Shown one piece after another: positions 24,103-32,455 of a stretch of DNA of 34,503 bases (position 1 is the stretch's first letter; each line of letters begins with the position of its first letter). The stretch lies in the NCBI GenBank assembly GCA_944378225.1, contig CALWGE010000026.1, positions 1 to 34,503 of the forward strand, written 5' to 3'. The notes below the pieces were generated by a model. That model saw nothing but the letters and a program-made list of their open reading frames with translations, searched no databases and was not told the DNA's origin. This DNA is from an uncultured Merdimonas sp. (GTDB lineage: Bacteria > Bacillota > Clostridia > Lachnospirales > Lachnospiraceae). The position numbers and the translations under genes were made by a program.

Positions 24103-25266
24103 ATGCTGAATAAGGTGACAGATACGATCTATTATATAGGAGCAGACGATAAAACCATCGATCTGTTTGAAAGCCAGTATAAGGTTCCTAACGGGGTATC
24201 CTATAATTCTTATCTGATTATGGATGAAAAAACTGCTGTTATGGATACAGTTGACCCGAGAGCAACAGACGCCTGGTTTGCAAATCTGGATGAAGCATTG
24301 AACGGACGGACACCGGATTATCTGGTGATTTCTCATCTGGAACCGGACCATGCAGGAAATATTCAGAGAGCTGCAGAGAAATATCCCCAGATGAAACTGG
24401 TGAGCAATGCAAAAGTATTCGCTTTGCTTCCTCAGTTTTTTGATCTGGATCTGACAGATCGCTGTGTGACTGTAAAAGAAGGAGACACTCTGAATCTTGG
24501 AACTCATACGCTGACGTTTGTTATGGCGCCTATGGTACATTGGCCGGAGGTTATGGTAGAATATGAGTCTTCTGAGAAGATTTTGTTCTCAGCAGACGGA
24601 TTTGGCAAATTTGGTGCTCTGGATACGGAAGAAGAGTGGGCTGATGAGGCCAGACGCTATTTTATTAATATTGTAGGCAAATACGGAAGCCAGGTTCAGG
24701 CACTTCTGAAAAAAGCAGCGGGACTGGAGATTTCGACGATCTGTCCCCTCCATGGACCGGTTCTGAAGGAGAATCTTGGATATTATCTGGGACTTTATGA
24801 TACCTGGAGCAGTTATCGTCCTGAAGAGAAAGGAATCGTGATTGCCTGCGCATCCATCCATGGAAATACAAAAAGAGCAGCTGAAAAAATGGCTGAGATT
24901 CTGAGAAAAAAGACAGATGTTCCGGTTAAGGTTTATGATCTGGCCCGTGATGATATGGCGCAGGTGATTGCAGAGGCATATCGCTATGATCGTCTGGTTC
25001 TGGCAGCTGCCAGCTATGATGGAGGAGTTTTCCTCTGCATGGAGGATTTCCTGACACATTTGAAATACAAACTTTTCCAGAATCGTAAGGTTGGTCTGAT
25101 TGAGAATGGCACCTGGGCACCTTCTGCAGGACGCGTGATGAAAGGATATCTGGAAGCCATGAAAAATATTCAGGTTTGTGAAACTATGGTAACAATCCGT
25201 TCCACAATGAAGAAGGAGAATGTGGAGGCAATGGAACAGCTGGCAGAGGAACTGCTTGCTGAATAA
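24103..25266 (+). CDS. FprA-family A-type flavodiiron protein
   Basis: A 387-residue cytoplasmic oxygen and/or nitric-oxide reductase that protects anaerobes. The metallo-beta-lactamase-like domain holds a complete diiron site: SHLEPDHAG (H78, E80, D82, H83), VHWPE (H146), FSADGFG (D165) and PLHGP (H217). The flavodoxin domain (about 245-387) has ACASIHGNTKRAAEKM for FMN phosphate binding. There is no C-terminal rubredoxin, so electrons must come from a separate rubredoxin or flavoprotein. The ATG follows AGGAGG. The next gene follows after 31 bp with no clear promoter, so they may be co-transcribed. Confidence 0.94.
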   Translation: MLNKVTDTIYYIGADDKTIDLFESQYKVPNGVSYNSYLIMDEKTAVMDTVDPRATDAWFANLDEALNGRTPDYLVISHLEPDHAGNIQRAAEKYPQMKLVSNAKVFALLPQFFDLDLTDRCVTVKEGDTLNLGTHTLTFVMAPMVHWPEVMVEYESSEKILFSADGFGKFGALDTEEEWADEARRYFINIVGKYGSQVQALLKKAAGLEISTICPLHGPVLKENLGYYLGLYDTWSSYRPEEKGIVIACASIHGNTKRAAEKMAEILRKKTDVPVKVYDLARDDMAQVIAEAYRYDRLVLAAASYDGGVFLCMEDFLTHLKYKLFQNRKVGLIENGTWAPSAGRVMKGYLEAMKNIQVCETMVTIRSTMKKENVEAMEQLAEELLAE

Positions 25267-25297
25267 CGATAAAATAAAGTAGGGATACAGGAGAAAA

Positions 25298-26287
25298 ATG
25301 GCGCGAAAAAGGAGAAGAAGCCGGAGAAGAAACGGAAGAAAGCTGGGACTGGCGCTGCTTGCATTGTGCCTTGCAGCGCTTTATCCGCTGAAGGAGCAGC
25401 TTTCCGAGGAAGGCGGATACTCCCACAGCGCTGGAAATGCGGCAGCGGAGGATATATCTGCTGCCGCTTCCAGTGTATTCCGGGAGGGATCTGCACTGGA
25501 GGTGCATTTTCTGGATGTAGGGCAGGGCGATGCTACGCTGGTTATCTGCGGAGACGGAGCTATGCTGATTGATGCCGGAAACAACAGCTGGGGAGATGAC
25601 GTCTGCGATTATCTGGAATATCAGGGAATTTCAAATCTGGATTATGTAATCGGCACGCATCCGGATGCGGATCATATTGGTGGTCTGGATACGGTGATAG
25701 GGTCTTTTGATTGTGGAATGGTAATAATGCCTGATTATGAGAAAGATACCCAGACATACGAAGAAGTTATTGATGTGATGGATGAAAAAGGGATAGAGCT
25801 TACCTATCCTGAAGCAGGTACCGTTTATGAGCTTGGTGAGGCGGCTTTTACAATCGTTGCTCCGAACGGAGAATACGGAAGCAATGCCAACGACTGCTCA
25901 GTGGGAATTCTGGTAGAGCATGGGGAGAACAGGTTCCTGTTTACCGGAGATGCAGAAGCGGATGCAGAGCAGGATATGCTTGACAGCGGAATGGATTTGT
26001 CAGCCGACGTGTTTAAGACAGCTCATCATGGAAGCAATACGGCCAATACAGAAGCTTTTCTGGAGGCAGTTGATCCCGAATATGCCGTGATCAGCTGTGG
26101 GGAAGGGAACAGCTATGGACATCCTCATGCGGAAACACTGAATCGCCTGAGGGCGATGGGGGTACAGGTGTTCCGTACAGATGAGGAGGGAACGATAGTT
26201 GTTTCTTCTGATGGAAGTAATCTCACATTTAATGTGCCTCCCAGTGAAAGCTGGAAGGCAGGAGAACCAAAAGGCGGAGAGAAATGA
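25298..26287 (+). CDS. Membrane-anchored ComEC-like metallo-beta-lactamase-fold hydrolase
   Basis: A 329-residue protein. A very basic start (MARKRRRSRRRNGRK) precedes one hydrophobic helix (about 16-30), so it is an exported, membrane-tethered enzyme or an uncleaved signal anchor. The MBL domain has HFLDVGQGDATLV, THPDADHIGG (H121, D123, D125, H126), FTGDAE (D218), AHHGSN (H243/H244) and GHPHAET (H275/H277). This is the nuclease-like C-terminal domain of ComEC without the channel. Such stand-alone forms may act as extracellular nucleases or phosphodiesterases. The ATG follows AGGAG. The NYN-LOTUS gene follows after 9 bp. Confidence 0.87.
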   Translation: MARKRRRSRRRNGRKLGLALLALCLAALYPLKEQLSEEGGYSHSAGNAAAEDISAAASSVFREGSALEVHFLDVGQGDATLVICGDGAMLIDAGNNSWGDDVCDYLEYQGISNLDYVIGTHPDADHIGGLDTVIGSFDCGMVIMPDYEKDTQTYEEVIDVMDEKGIELTYPEAGTVYELGEAAFTIVAPNGEYGSNANDCSVGILVEHGENRFLFTGDAEADAEQDMLDSGMDLSADVFKTAHHGSNTANTEAFLEAVDPEYAVISCGEGNSYGHPHAETLNRLRAMGVQVFRTDEEGTIVVSSDGSNLTFNVPPSESWKAGEPKGGEK

Positions 26288-26296
26288 GGGGTGTAG

Positions 26297-27289
26297 ATGG
26301 AAACAATTGAAGACAAAAAGCAATTTGCAGTGCTGATAGATTCTGATAATGTCAGCGCTAAGTATGCGTCGACTATTTTTAATGAAATTGAAAACTATGG
26401 TTACGCGTCTTACCGGAGAATTTATGGAAACTGGTCCAGCAGGGCGAACGGGTGGAAGGAGGAGATTCTTCTGGAGAATTCCATAACGCCCGTTCAGCAG
26501 TTTGCTTATACCAGCGGTAAGAATGCTACGGATATGGCGATGGTTATCGACGCCATGGATATTCTTTATTCAAGAAAGGTGGATGGCTTCTGCCTGGTAA
26601 CGAGCGACAGTGATTTTACCCGTCTGGCCATGCGTCTTCGGGAGGAAAATATGTTTGTGATTGGCATGGGAGAGTCAAAAACTCCTATGGCGCTGACAAA
26701 AGCGTGCAATCGCTTTATCCTTCTGAATCTGATTAACAAACAGGTAAGTGATGACGAGACCGTATCAGAAAACAGTACGGCTGCAGGTTTACGGCGAAAA
26801 GGAAACAAGATTACGGAGGAAGAGCATGGAAGTGCCGTTACTCCTCTTTCGCAAATCGAAGAGGCTGTGATTTCTATTATTAACGATAATGAAAATAAAG
26901 GAAAAATCACGTATCTCGGAGAGATAGGCAGCCGGCTGAATGATAAGTTTACAGATTTCGATGTCCGGAATTATGGATATACGAAACTTGTGGTTCTGCT
27001 GCAGGACACCTGCCCCCGTCTTTCTGTGTATAAGATTGATTCTGCCTATGCGGTAGGCTTGAGCGGCCAGATTGACCGTCAGAAACTGGAAAAGGAAATT
27101 CTGCTGTTTGTAAAGAACAGCGGAGGACAGGTGGAAAATCTTTCGCTTGTTTATGAAGAGATTCATAAGAAGCATCCTTCATTCGATATTAAAGATTACG
27201 GCTACAGCCGTTTGTCCAGCTTCCTGAGGAGTATCCGGCAGTTATCGGTAAACGGAAATATGGTCAGTATCAAAGAAAAAAAGCAGTGA
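26297..27289 (+). CDS. NYN-domain ribonuclease-like protein with two LOTUS (OST-HTH) domains
   Basis: A 330-residue soluble protein. The N-terminal NYN/PIN-like nuclease domain (about 8-145) has VLIDSDNVS (D15, D17), the GKNATDMAMVIDAMD region (D79, D85) and VTSDSDFTRLAMRLRE (D104, D106), a full acidic metal site. Two winged-helix LOTUS domains follow, about 184-254 and 262-328, each with a block like FDVRNYGYTKL and FDIKDYGYSRL. LOTUS domains bind RNA, including G-rich RNA, so it is probably an RNA-cleaving or RNA-handling factor. Start ATG follows GAGGGG. It is likely co-transcribed with the MBL gene and ends at a strong terminator. Cellular target unknown. Confidence 0.88.
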   Translation: METIEDKKQFAVLIDSDNVSAKYASTIFNEIENYGYASYRRIYGNWSSRANGWKEEILLENSITPVQQFAYTSGKNATDMAMVIDAMDILYSRKVDGFCLVTSDSDFTRLAMRLREENMFVIGMGESKTPMALTKACNRFILLNLINKQVSDDETVSENSTAAGLRRKGNKITEEEHGSAVTPLSQIEEAVISIINDNENKGKITYLGEIGSRLNDKFTDFDVRNYGYTKLVVLLQDTCPRLSVYKIDSAYAVGLSGQIDRQKLEKEILLFVKNSGGQVENLSLVYEEIHKKHPSFDIKDYGYSRLSSFLRSIRQLSVNGNMVSIKEKKQ

Positions 27290-27330
27290 CGCTGAAATTA
27301 ATAATTATGTATATTTATACATGTTTTACA

Positions 27331-27373
27331 GCAGGATATACCAGAACTTTTCTGGTGTAATCCTGCATTTTTT
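27331..27373 (+). terminator. Rho-independent terminator after the NYN-LOTUS gene
   Basis: GCAGGAT (27331-27337) pairs with ATCCTGC (27360-27366), with an inner CCAGAA (27341-27346) / TTCTGG (27350-27355) stem, followed by ATTTTTT. It separates this unit from the livJ promoter. Confidence 0.9.
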
Positions 27374-27382
27374 ACAAAAAAG

Positions 27383-27414
27383 AATTGACAAGTTCAATTT
27401 GCCTGGAGTAAGAT
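27383..27414 (+). promoter_or_regulatory. livJ promoter with overlapping palindrome
   Basis: TTGACA (27385-27390) and TAAGAT (27409-27414) have 18-bp spacing. A perfect inverted repeat AATTGA (27383-27388) / TCAATT (27394-27399) with a 5-bp spacer covers the -35, a likely repressor operator. It does not fit the CodY box well (AATTTTCWGAAAATT). The regulator is unknown. I see no T-box or other riboswitch in the 48-nt leader that follows. Confidence 0.6.
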
Positions 27415-27462
27415 AAAGGACGATATACATATATATCAATTATTTATAAGGAGGAAACTATT

Positions 27463-28671
27463 ATGAAAAAGGCATTAAGCTTACTGCTGGTTGGCGCAAT
27501 GACTCTTTCCCTTGCAGCATGCGGAAATTCTTCCGACAGTGCAGCTACAGAAGAGAATACAGCGGCAGAGTCAGCAGGTACTGAGTCTGAAGCAGACGGC
27601 GAGGCTGCATTTAAGATTGGCGGTATCGGACCGATTACCGGAGGAGCAGCTATTTATGGTACAGCCGTTCAGGGAGGTATTCAGATCGCGGTTGATGAGA
27701 TCAACGAAGCAGGCGGAATTAACGGATATCAGATCGCATATCAGTTCCAGGATGATGAGCATGACGCTGAGAAAGCTATCAATGCATACAATACTCTGAA
27801 AGACTGGGGTATGCAGGCTCTGGTTGGTACAACTACCAGTGCTCCCTGTATCGCAGTCGTTGAGGAAACTCATAATGACAATATGTTCCAGATTACACCG
27901 TCCGGAACAGCAGTAGAGTGTGTTCAGTATGACAATGCATTCCGTATGTGCTTCTCTGACCCGACACAGGGTACTGAGTCTGCAAAGTATATCGGTGAGA
28001 ATGGAATGGCTGAGAATGAGAAGGTAGCTGTTATCTATGACAGCTCTGATGTATATTCTACCGGTATCTACGAGGCATTTGCTGCAGAAGCTGAGAATCA
28101 GCCCTTCGAAATCGTGTCTGTAGAGGCTTTCACAGCAGACAGCAAGACTGACTTCTCTGTTCAGGTTCAGAAGTCCAAAGATTCCGGAGCAGATCTTCTG
28201 TTTATGCCCTTCTACTATACAGAGGCAGCTCTGGTTCTGGCAGAGTGCAACAAGCAGGGATATGAGCCGGTATTCTTCGGATGCGACGGTATGGATGGTA
28301 TCCTTGGCGTAGAGAACTTTGATGTGGCTCTGGCTGAGGGACTGACCTTCCTTGCTCCGTTCGTGGCAAAATCTGAGGATGAGATGGTTCAGAACTTTGT
28401 AAGCAAGTATGAGGCAGCTTACGGTGAGACTCCGAACCAGTTCGCTGCAGATGCTTATGATTCTGTATACGTAGTAAAGGCTGCTCTTGAGGCTGCCGGA
28501 GCCACACCGGATATGAGCGTATCTGATCTGTGCGATGCTATGGTTGAGGCTATGTCTTCCGTTACCTATGATGGTGTAACCGGAAAGAGCATTACCTGGA
28601 GCGCAGACGGAGAGCCGAACAAGGCTCCGCTGGTAGTACAGGTTGTAAACGGAGAGTACACAGAGCTGTAG
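27463..28671 (+). CDS. livJ: Branched-chain amino acid ABC transporter substrate-binding lipoprotein LivJ
   Basis: A 402-residue exported lipoprotein that captures leucine, isoleucine and valine (or related amino acids) outside the cell. The signal peptide MKKALSLLLVGAMTLSLAAC has a lipobox with lipidated C20, followed by a Ser/Ala/Glu-rich linker (21-49). The binding fold (Peripla_BP_6) starts FKIGGIGPITGGAAIYG and includes NEAGGINGYQI and YDSSDVYSTGIYEAF, all typical. AAGGAGG precedes the ATG. A strong terminator follows directly, then a separate promoter for livH, so the binding protein can be made in excess over the membrane parts. Confidence 0.95.
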   Translation: MKKALSLLLVGAMTLSLAACGNSSDSAATEENTAAESAGTESEADGEAAFKIGGIGPITGGAAIYGTAVQGGIQIAVDEINEAGGINGYQIAYQFQDDEHDAEKAINAYNTLKDWGMQALVGTTTSAPCIAVVEETHNDNMFQITPSGTAVECVQYDNAFRMCFSDPTQGTESAKYIGENGMAENEKVAVIYDSSDVYSTGIYEAFAAEAENQPFEIVSVEAFTADSKTDFSVQVQKSKDSGADLLFMPFYYTEAALVLAECNKQGYEPVFFGCDGMDGILGVENFDVALAEGLTFLAPFVAKSEDEMVQNFVSKYEAAYGETPNQFAADAYDSVYVVKAALEAAGATPDMSVSDLCDAMVEAMSSVTYDGVTGKSITWSADGEPNKAPLVVQVVNGEYTEL

Positions 28672-28696
28672 GCTTCATCAGACAAAATGACTGCCC

Positions 28697-28733
28697 AACA
28701 GAGGGAACCCATTTCGGGCTCCCTCTGTTTTTT
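28697..28733 (+). terminator. Rho-independent terminator after livJ
   Basis: AACAGAGGGA (28697-28706) pairs with TCCCTCTGTT (28719-28728), with an inner CCC/GGG extension, followed by T's to 28733. It limits readthrough from livJ into livHMGF. Confidence 0.92.
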
Positions 28734-28760
28734 AAAAGAACCTGCTCACAGGGTTCTTTT
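28734..28760. terminator. Second hairpin directly after the livJ terminator
   Basis: AAAAGAA-CCTG (28734-28744) pairs with CAGG-G-TTCTTTT (28749-28760) around CTCA, leaving one bulged G. It starts where the first terminator's T-tract ends. A-rich and T-rich flanks let it act as a backup terminator on either strand. Confidence 0.6.
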
Positions 28761-28796
28761 GCCCCGGGAAATAAGGTTTACAGGGGTTGATTTTAC

Positions 28797-28825
28797 TTGT
28801 GCAGACTGTGGTTCTGTGCTATAAT
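28797..28825 (+). promoter_or_regulatory. Predicted promoter of livHMGF
   Basis: TTGTGC (28797-28802) and a perfect TATAAT (28820-28825) with 17-bp spacing, about 90 bp before the livH ATG. It lies just after the livJ double terminator. Confidence 0.65.
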
Positions 28826-28915
28826 ATACTGCAAAATGTTGCTTTATGTGTCGGCAGTCTCTATTTTTCGGCAGGATGTGCCCGCGCAGATAAAAAGAGT
28901 AAAGAGGTGTTATGT

Positions 28916-29800
28916 ATGATAGGATTCATATCCTACCTGGTGAATGGAATCAGTCTGGGAAGTGTATACGCAATCATTGCCCTGGGATACACCATGGTAT
29001 ACGGTATTGCGAAGATGCTGAACTTCGCGCATGGAGATGTTATTATGATCGGAGCATTTGTGGTGTTTTCCACGGTAAGCGGGGCAGGCCTGCCGCCTGT
29101 GGTAGGTGTTCTGATCTCAGTAGTAGCCTGTACGCTGCTTGGTATGGCGATTGAGCGTATTGCCTATAAGCCGCTGAGAAAGGCCTCCAAACTGGCTGTA
29201 CTGATCACGGCAATCGGAGTCAGCTATTTTCTGCAGAATGTGGCGCTTCTGATTTACGGAGCCAATACGAAATCTTTTACTTCAGTTGTATCCATAGAGC
29301 CAATTACGCTGGCAGATGGAGCTATGGTGATTTCAGGTGAAACAATTGTAACAGTTATTGCCTGCATTATCATCATGATTGGCCTTATGACATTCATGAA
29401 ATATTCCAAAGCAGGTCGTGCTATGCTGGCTGTATCTGAAGACAGTGGAGCCGCACAGCTCATGGGTGTGAATGTGAATTCCACAATTGCCATGACTTTT
29501 GCTATCGGTTCTGCTCTGGCAGCCATTGCCGGTGTTCTGCTCTGTTCTTCCTATCCGTCTCTGACACCCTATACAGGTTCCATGCCTGGCATTAAAGCCT
29601 TTGTGGCAGCTGTATTTGGCGGTATCGGCTCTATTCCGGGAGCCTTTATCGGCGGAATTTTGCTTGGAGTTATTGAGATCCTGGGAAAAGCATATATTTC
29701 TTCCCAGCTTGCAGACGCAATCGTTTTTGCTGTTCTGATTATTGTACTGCTGGTGAAGCCTACCGGACTTCTTGGCAAGCAGATTCAGGAGAAAGTGTAG
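28916..29800 (+). CDS. livH: Branched-chain amino acid ABC transporter permease LivH
   Basis: A 294-residue polytopic permease. ISLGSVYAIIALGYTMVYGI and KMLNFAHGDVIMIGAF are classic LivH sequences near the N-terminus; VSEDSGAAQLMGVN is the cytoplasmic EAA-like loop, and MPGIKAFVAAVFGGIGSIPG lies near the C-terminus. With LivM it forms the import channel. The ATG at 28916 follows AGAGGTG; the longer frame to 28787 would cover the promoter -10 and is rejected. It is closely related to the truncated LivH at the window's left edge. Confidence 0.94.
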   Translation: MIGFISYLVNGISLGSVYAIIALGYTMVYGIAKMLNFAHGDVIMIGAFVVFSTVSGAGLPPVVGVLISVVACTLLGMAIERIAYKPLRKASKLAVLITAIGVSYFLQNVALLIYGANTKSFTSVVSIEPITLADGAMVISGETIVTVIACIIIMIGLMTFMKYSKAGRAMLAVSEDSGAAQLMGVNVNSTIAMTFAIGSALAAIAGVLLCSSYPSLTPYTGSMPGIKAFVAAVFGGIGSIPGAFIGGILLGVIEILGKAYISSQLADAIVFAVLIIVLLVKPTGLLGKQIQEKV

Positions 29801-29809
29801 GTGGACGGC

Positions 29810-30874
29810 ATGAAAACACGGAATTTAAGCAAATTGACAAAAAGCAATTTCATAACTTATGGAATAGTGATTGCGGCCTATATTATAGTAGAAATCTTTC
29901 TTCGTGCAGGTATGGTATCCAGCCTTCTTGAAGGTCTTCTGGTACCGCTCTGTATGTATGTAATTCTGGCAGTATCACTGAACCTGACAGTAGGTATTTC
30001 CGGTGAACTGAGCCTGGGTCATGCAGGTTTTATGTGTGTGGGAGCTTTTTCCAGTGCTATTTTTTCAAAATGTATGGAAACAGTTCTTCCTGTGGCGGGA
30101 ATCCGGTTTTTTCTGGCAATTCTCATTGGAACTGCATTTGCGGCACTGTTCGGTGTTCTCATCGGTATTCCGGTACTCCGTCTGAAGGGAGATTACCTGG
30201 CCATTGTAACGCTGGCTTTTGGCGAGATTATCAAGAATGTGGTTAATGTGGTTTTTCTGGGGCGCGACAGCCGGGGATTTCATATTTCCACCAAAGACAG
30301 TATTTCTCTTGGACTGGAAAAAGGCGGAGAGGTAATTATCAAAGGACCGCAGGGTATTACAGGGACTCCGAAGGATTCTACGTTTCTGATAGGAGTCATT
30401 CTGATTCTGATTACTTTGTTTGTTGTCATTAACCTGATTAATTCCCGAACGGGCAGAGCTATTATGGCAATTCGTGATAACCGTATTGCAGCGGAATCTG
30501 TGGGAATCAGTGTTACCAAGTATAAACTTCTGGCTTTTTCTGTGTCTGCGGCTCTTGCAGGTACGGCAGGCGTGCTGTATGCTCATAATCTGTCGACATT
30601 GACAGCACTGCCTAAGAACTTTGGTTATAATATGTCAATTACAATCCTGGTATTTGTAGTGCTGGGCGGTATTGGAAATATCCGTGGCTCTGTGATAGCA
30701 GCAGTTGTCCTGACTCTTCTGCCGGAACTTTTAAGATCTCTGAACGATTACCGTATGCTGATTTACGCAATTATCCTGATCGTGACTATGATCTTTACCT
30801 CCAGCCCGGGAGGACGAGAGATTCAGGAGCGCATCAAGCTGTTCTTTAAGAAGAAAAAGACGAAGGAGGCATAG
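29810..30874 (+). CDS. livM: Branched-chain amino acid ABC transporter permease LivM
   Basis: A 354-residue polytopic permease, partner of LivH. It shows VGISGELSLGHAGFMCVGAF (LivM hallmark), VLRLKGDYLAIVTLAFGEI, IRDNRIAAESVGISV (cytoplasmic coupling loop) and VVLGGIGNIRGSV. Two starts are possible: ATG at 29810 after AGGTGG, or GTG at 29801 after AGGAGA, differing by three residues. livH ends 9 bp upstream and livG begins 4 bp after the stop, so this is a tight operon. Confidence 0.93.
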   Translation: MKTRNLSKLTKSNFITYGIVIAAYIIVEIFLRAGMVSSLLEGLLVPLCMYVILAVSLNLTVGISGELSLGHAGFMCVGAFSSAIFSKCMETVLPVAGIRFFLAILIGTAFAALFGVLIGIPVLRLKGDYLAIVTLAFGEIIKNVVNVVFLGRDSRGFHISTKDSISLGLEKGGEVIIKGPQGITGTPKDSTFLIGVILILITLFVVINLINSRTGRAIMAIRDNRIAAESVGISVTKYKLLAFSVSAALAGTAGVLYAHNLSTLTALPKNFGYNMSITILVFVVLGGIGNIRGSVIAAVVLTLLPELLRSLNDYRMLIYAIILIVTMIFTSSPGGREIQERIKLFFKKKKTKEA

Positions 30875-30878
30875 GACG

Positions 30879-31637
30879 ATGGCACTGCTGGAAGTAAAAA
30901 ATCTTGGAATCTCCTTCGGCGGACTCCGTGCGGTGGATGATTTTAATCTGACGATAGAGCAGGGGGAGCTGTACGGACTGATTGGTCCCAACGGAGCCGG
31001 AAAGACTACTATTTTCAACCTGCTGACAGGAGTATATAAGCCTACAGATGGCTATATTATGCTGGACGGAGAAAATATCACCGGAAAGAAAACTACAGAA
31101 ATCAACAGGCACGGCATTGCCCGTACCTTTCAGAATATCCGTCTGTTCAGTGAACTTTCTGTGCTGGACAATGTAAAAGTAGGGCTGCATAATCATTATC
31201 CGTATTCTGCATTGACGGGAATCCTTCGTCTTCCGAAGTATTTCAGGGTAGAAAAAGAGATGAATGAGAAAGCTATGGAGCTTCTTAAAGTATTCGGACT
31301 TGATAAGGAAGCGGATTATAAAGCTTCCAATCTGCCTTATGGACAGCAGAGAAAACTGGAGATTGCCAGAGCACTGGCTACGGGTCCGAAGCTCCTGCTT
31401 CTGGATGAGCCGGCAGCCGGTATGAACCCGAATGAAACCCAGGAATTGATGAAAACCATCCGGTTTGTACGGGATGAGTTCCATATGACTATTCTTCTGA
31501 TTGAGCACGACATGAAGCTGGTATCCGGCATCTGTGAGCGACTGACGGTGCTGAATTTCGGACAGGTCCTGACAGAGGGCGAGACTACGGCGGTGCTGCA
31601 TGATCCGAAGGTCATCGCGGCTTACCTTGGAGAATAG
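30879..31637 (+). CDS. livG: Branched-chain amino acid ABC transporter ATP-binding protein LivG
   Basis: A 252-residue ABC ATPase of usual length for LivG. Walker A is GPNGAGKT (36-43), the Q-loop region IARTFQNIRLF (80-90), signature-like LPYGQQRKLEIARAL, Walker B LLLLDEPAAGMNPNE and H-loop LLIEHDM. It lacks the ~26-residue insert present in LivG at 1408-2259. An AAGGAGG site ends 7 bp before the ATG. It works with LivF below. Confidence 0.95.
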   Translation: MALLEVKNLGISFGGLRAVDDFNLTIEQGELYGLIGPNGAGKTTIFNLLTGVYKPTDGYIMLDGENITGKKTTEINRHGIARTFQNIRLFSELSVLDNVKVGLHNHYPYSALTGILRLPKYFRVEKEMNEKAMELLKVFGLDKEADYKASNLPYGQQRKLEIARALATGPKLLLLDEPAAGMNPNETQELMKTIRFVRDEFHMTILLIEHDMKLVSGICERLTVLNFGQVLTEGETTAVLHDPKVIAAYLGE

Positions 31638-31652
31638 GAGGAACGAGCGGTT

Positions 31653-32363
31653 ATGGCAATGCTGGAAATCAAAGATATAGAAGTATATTATGGCGTGATT
31701 CAGGCTATCAAGGGCATTTCCTTCGAGGTGAATGAAGGAGAGGTTATCGCGTTGATCGGAGCTAACGGAGCAGGAAAGACAACGACGCTTCAGACCATCA
31801 CCGGGTTGATTTCTCCCAAAAAAGGACAGATTTTCTTTGAAGGACAGGATATTACCCGGGTACCGGCTCATAAAATAGTGACCATGGGAATGGCCCACGT
31901 TCCTGAAGGACGCCGCGTCTTTGCTCAGCTTTCTGTACTGGATAATCTGAAACTGGGCGCATATACAAGAAAGGATAAAGAAGAGATAGAGGAGACGCTT
32001 ATTCGTGTGTATAAACGTTTCCCGCGTCTGGAGGAGAGAAAGAATCAGATCGCCGGAACTCTTTCAGGCGGTGAACAGCAGATGCTGGCCATGGGTCGGG
32101 CTCTGATGTCTCATCCGAAGATTATTCTGATGGATGAACCCTCCATGGGACTTTCTCCAATCTTTGTAAATGAGATTTTTGATATCATCAAGGAAGTCAG
32201 CAAAGGCGGAACAACGGTTCTTCTCGTTGAGCAGAATGCAAAGAAGGCACTGTCTATTGCAGACCGTGGATATGTTCTGGAGACAGGTCATATCGTACTG
32301 GAAGGCGATGCAAAAGAATTGCTGAATAACGACCAGGTAAAGAAAGCATATCTGGGAGAATAG
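31653..32363 (+). CDS. livF: Branched-chain amino acid ABC transporter ATP-binding protein LivF
   Basis: A 236-residue ABC ATPase with Walker A GANGAGKT, HVPEGRRVFAQLSV, signature LSGGEQQMLAMGRAL, Walker B IILMDEPSMGLSP and H-loop LLVEQNA. AGGAGG precedes the ATG. It is the last gene of the second liv operon and is followed by a terminator. It closely resembles LivF at 2252-2971. Confidence 0.95.
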   Translation: MAMLEIKDIEVYYGVIQAIKGISFEVNEGEVIALIGANGAGKTTTLQTITGLISPKKGQIFFEGQDITRVPAHKIVTMGMAHVPEGRRVFAQLSVLDNLKLGAYTRKDKEEIEETLIRVYKRFPRLEERKNQIAGTLSGGEQQMLAMGRALMSHPKIILMDEPSMGLSPIFVNEIFDIIKEVSKGGTTVLLVEQNAKKALSIADRGYVLETGHIVLEGDAKELLNNDQVKKAYLGE

Positions 32364-32378
32364 AAATTTTGAAAAATG

Positions 32379-32416
32379 GCGGCTGTTACGGATGTATATC
32401 CGGGCAGCCGCTTTTT
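32379..32416 (+). terminator. Rho-independent terminator after livF
   Basis: GCGGCTG (32379-32385) pairs with CAGCCGC (32405-32411), with an inner CGGAT/ATCCG stem, followed by TTTTT. A small palindrome CTGTTTT-ATT-AAAACAG (32420-32436) follows at once. Confidence 0.9.
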
Positions 32417-32455
32417 GCTCTGTTTTATTAAAACAGCAGTTCATTCATAAAGGAG

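Noticed and set aside
27374-27462. T-box or other amino-acid leader before livJ
   Set aside because: No T-box TGG sequence, no specifier stem and too little leader length; only a promoter, palindrome and ribosome site are visible.
28787-28915. Longer N-terminus for livH starting at 28787
   Set aside because: It would include the TATAAT -10 and adds residues not found in LivH; the ATG at 28916 has the ribosome site.
30846-31898. 350-residue minus-strand open frame opposite livG/livF
   Set aside because: Shadow of two certain ABC ATPase genes; no protein family features.
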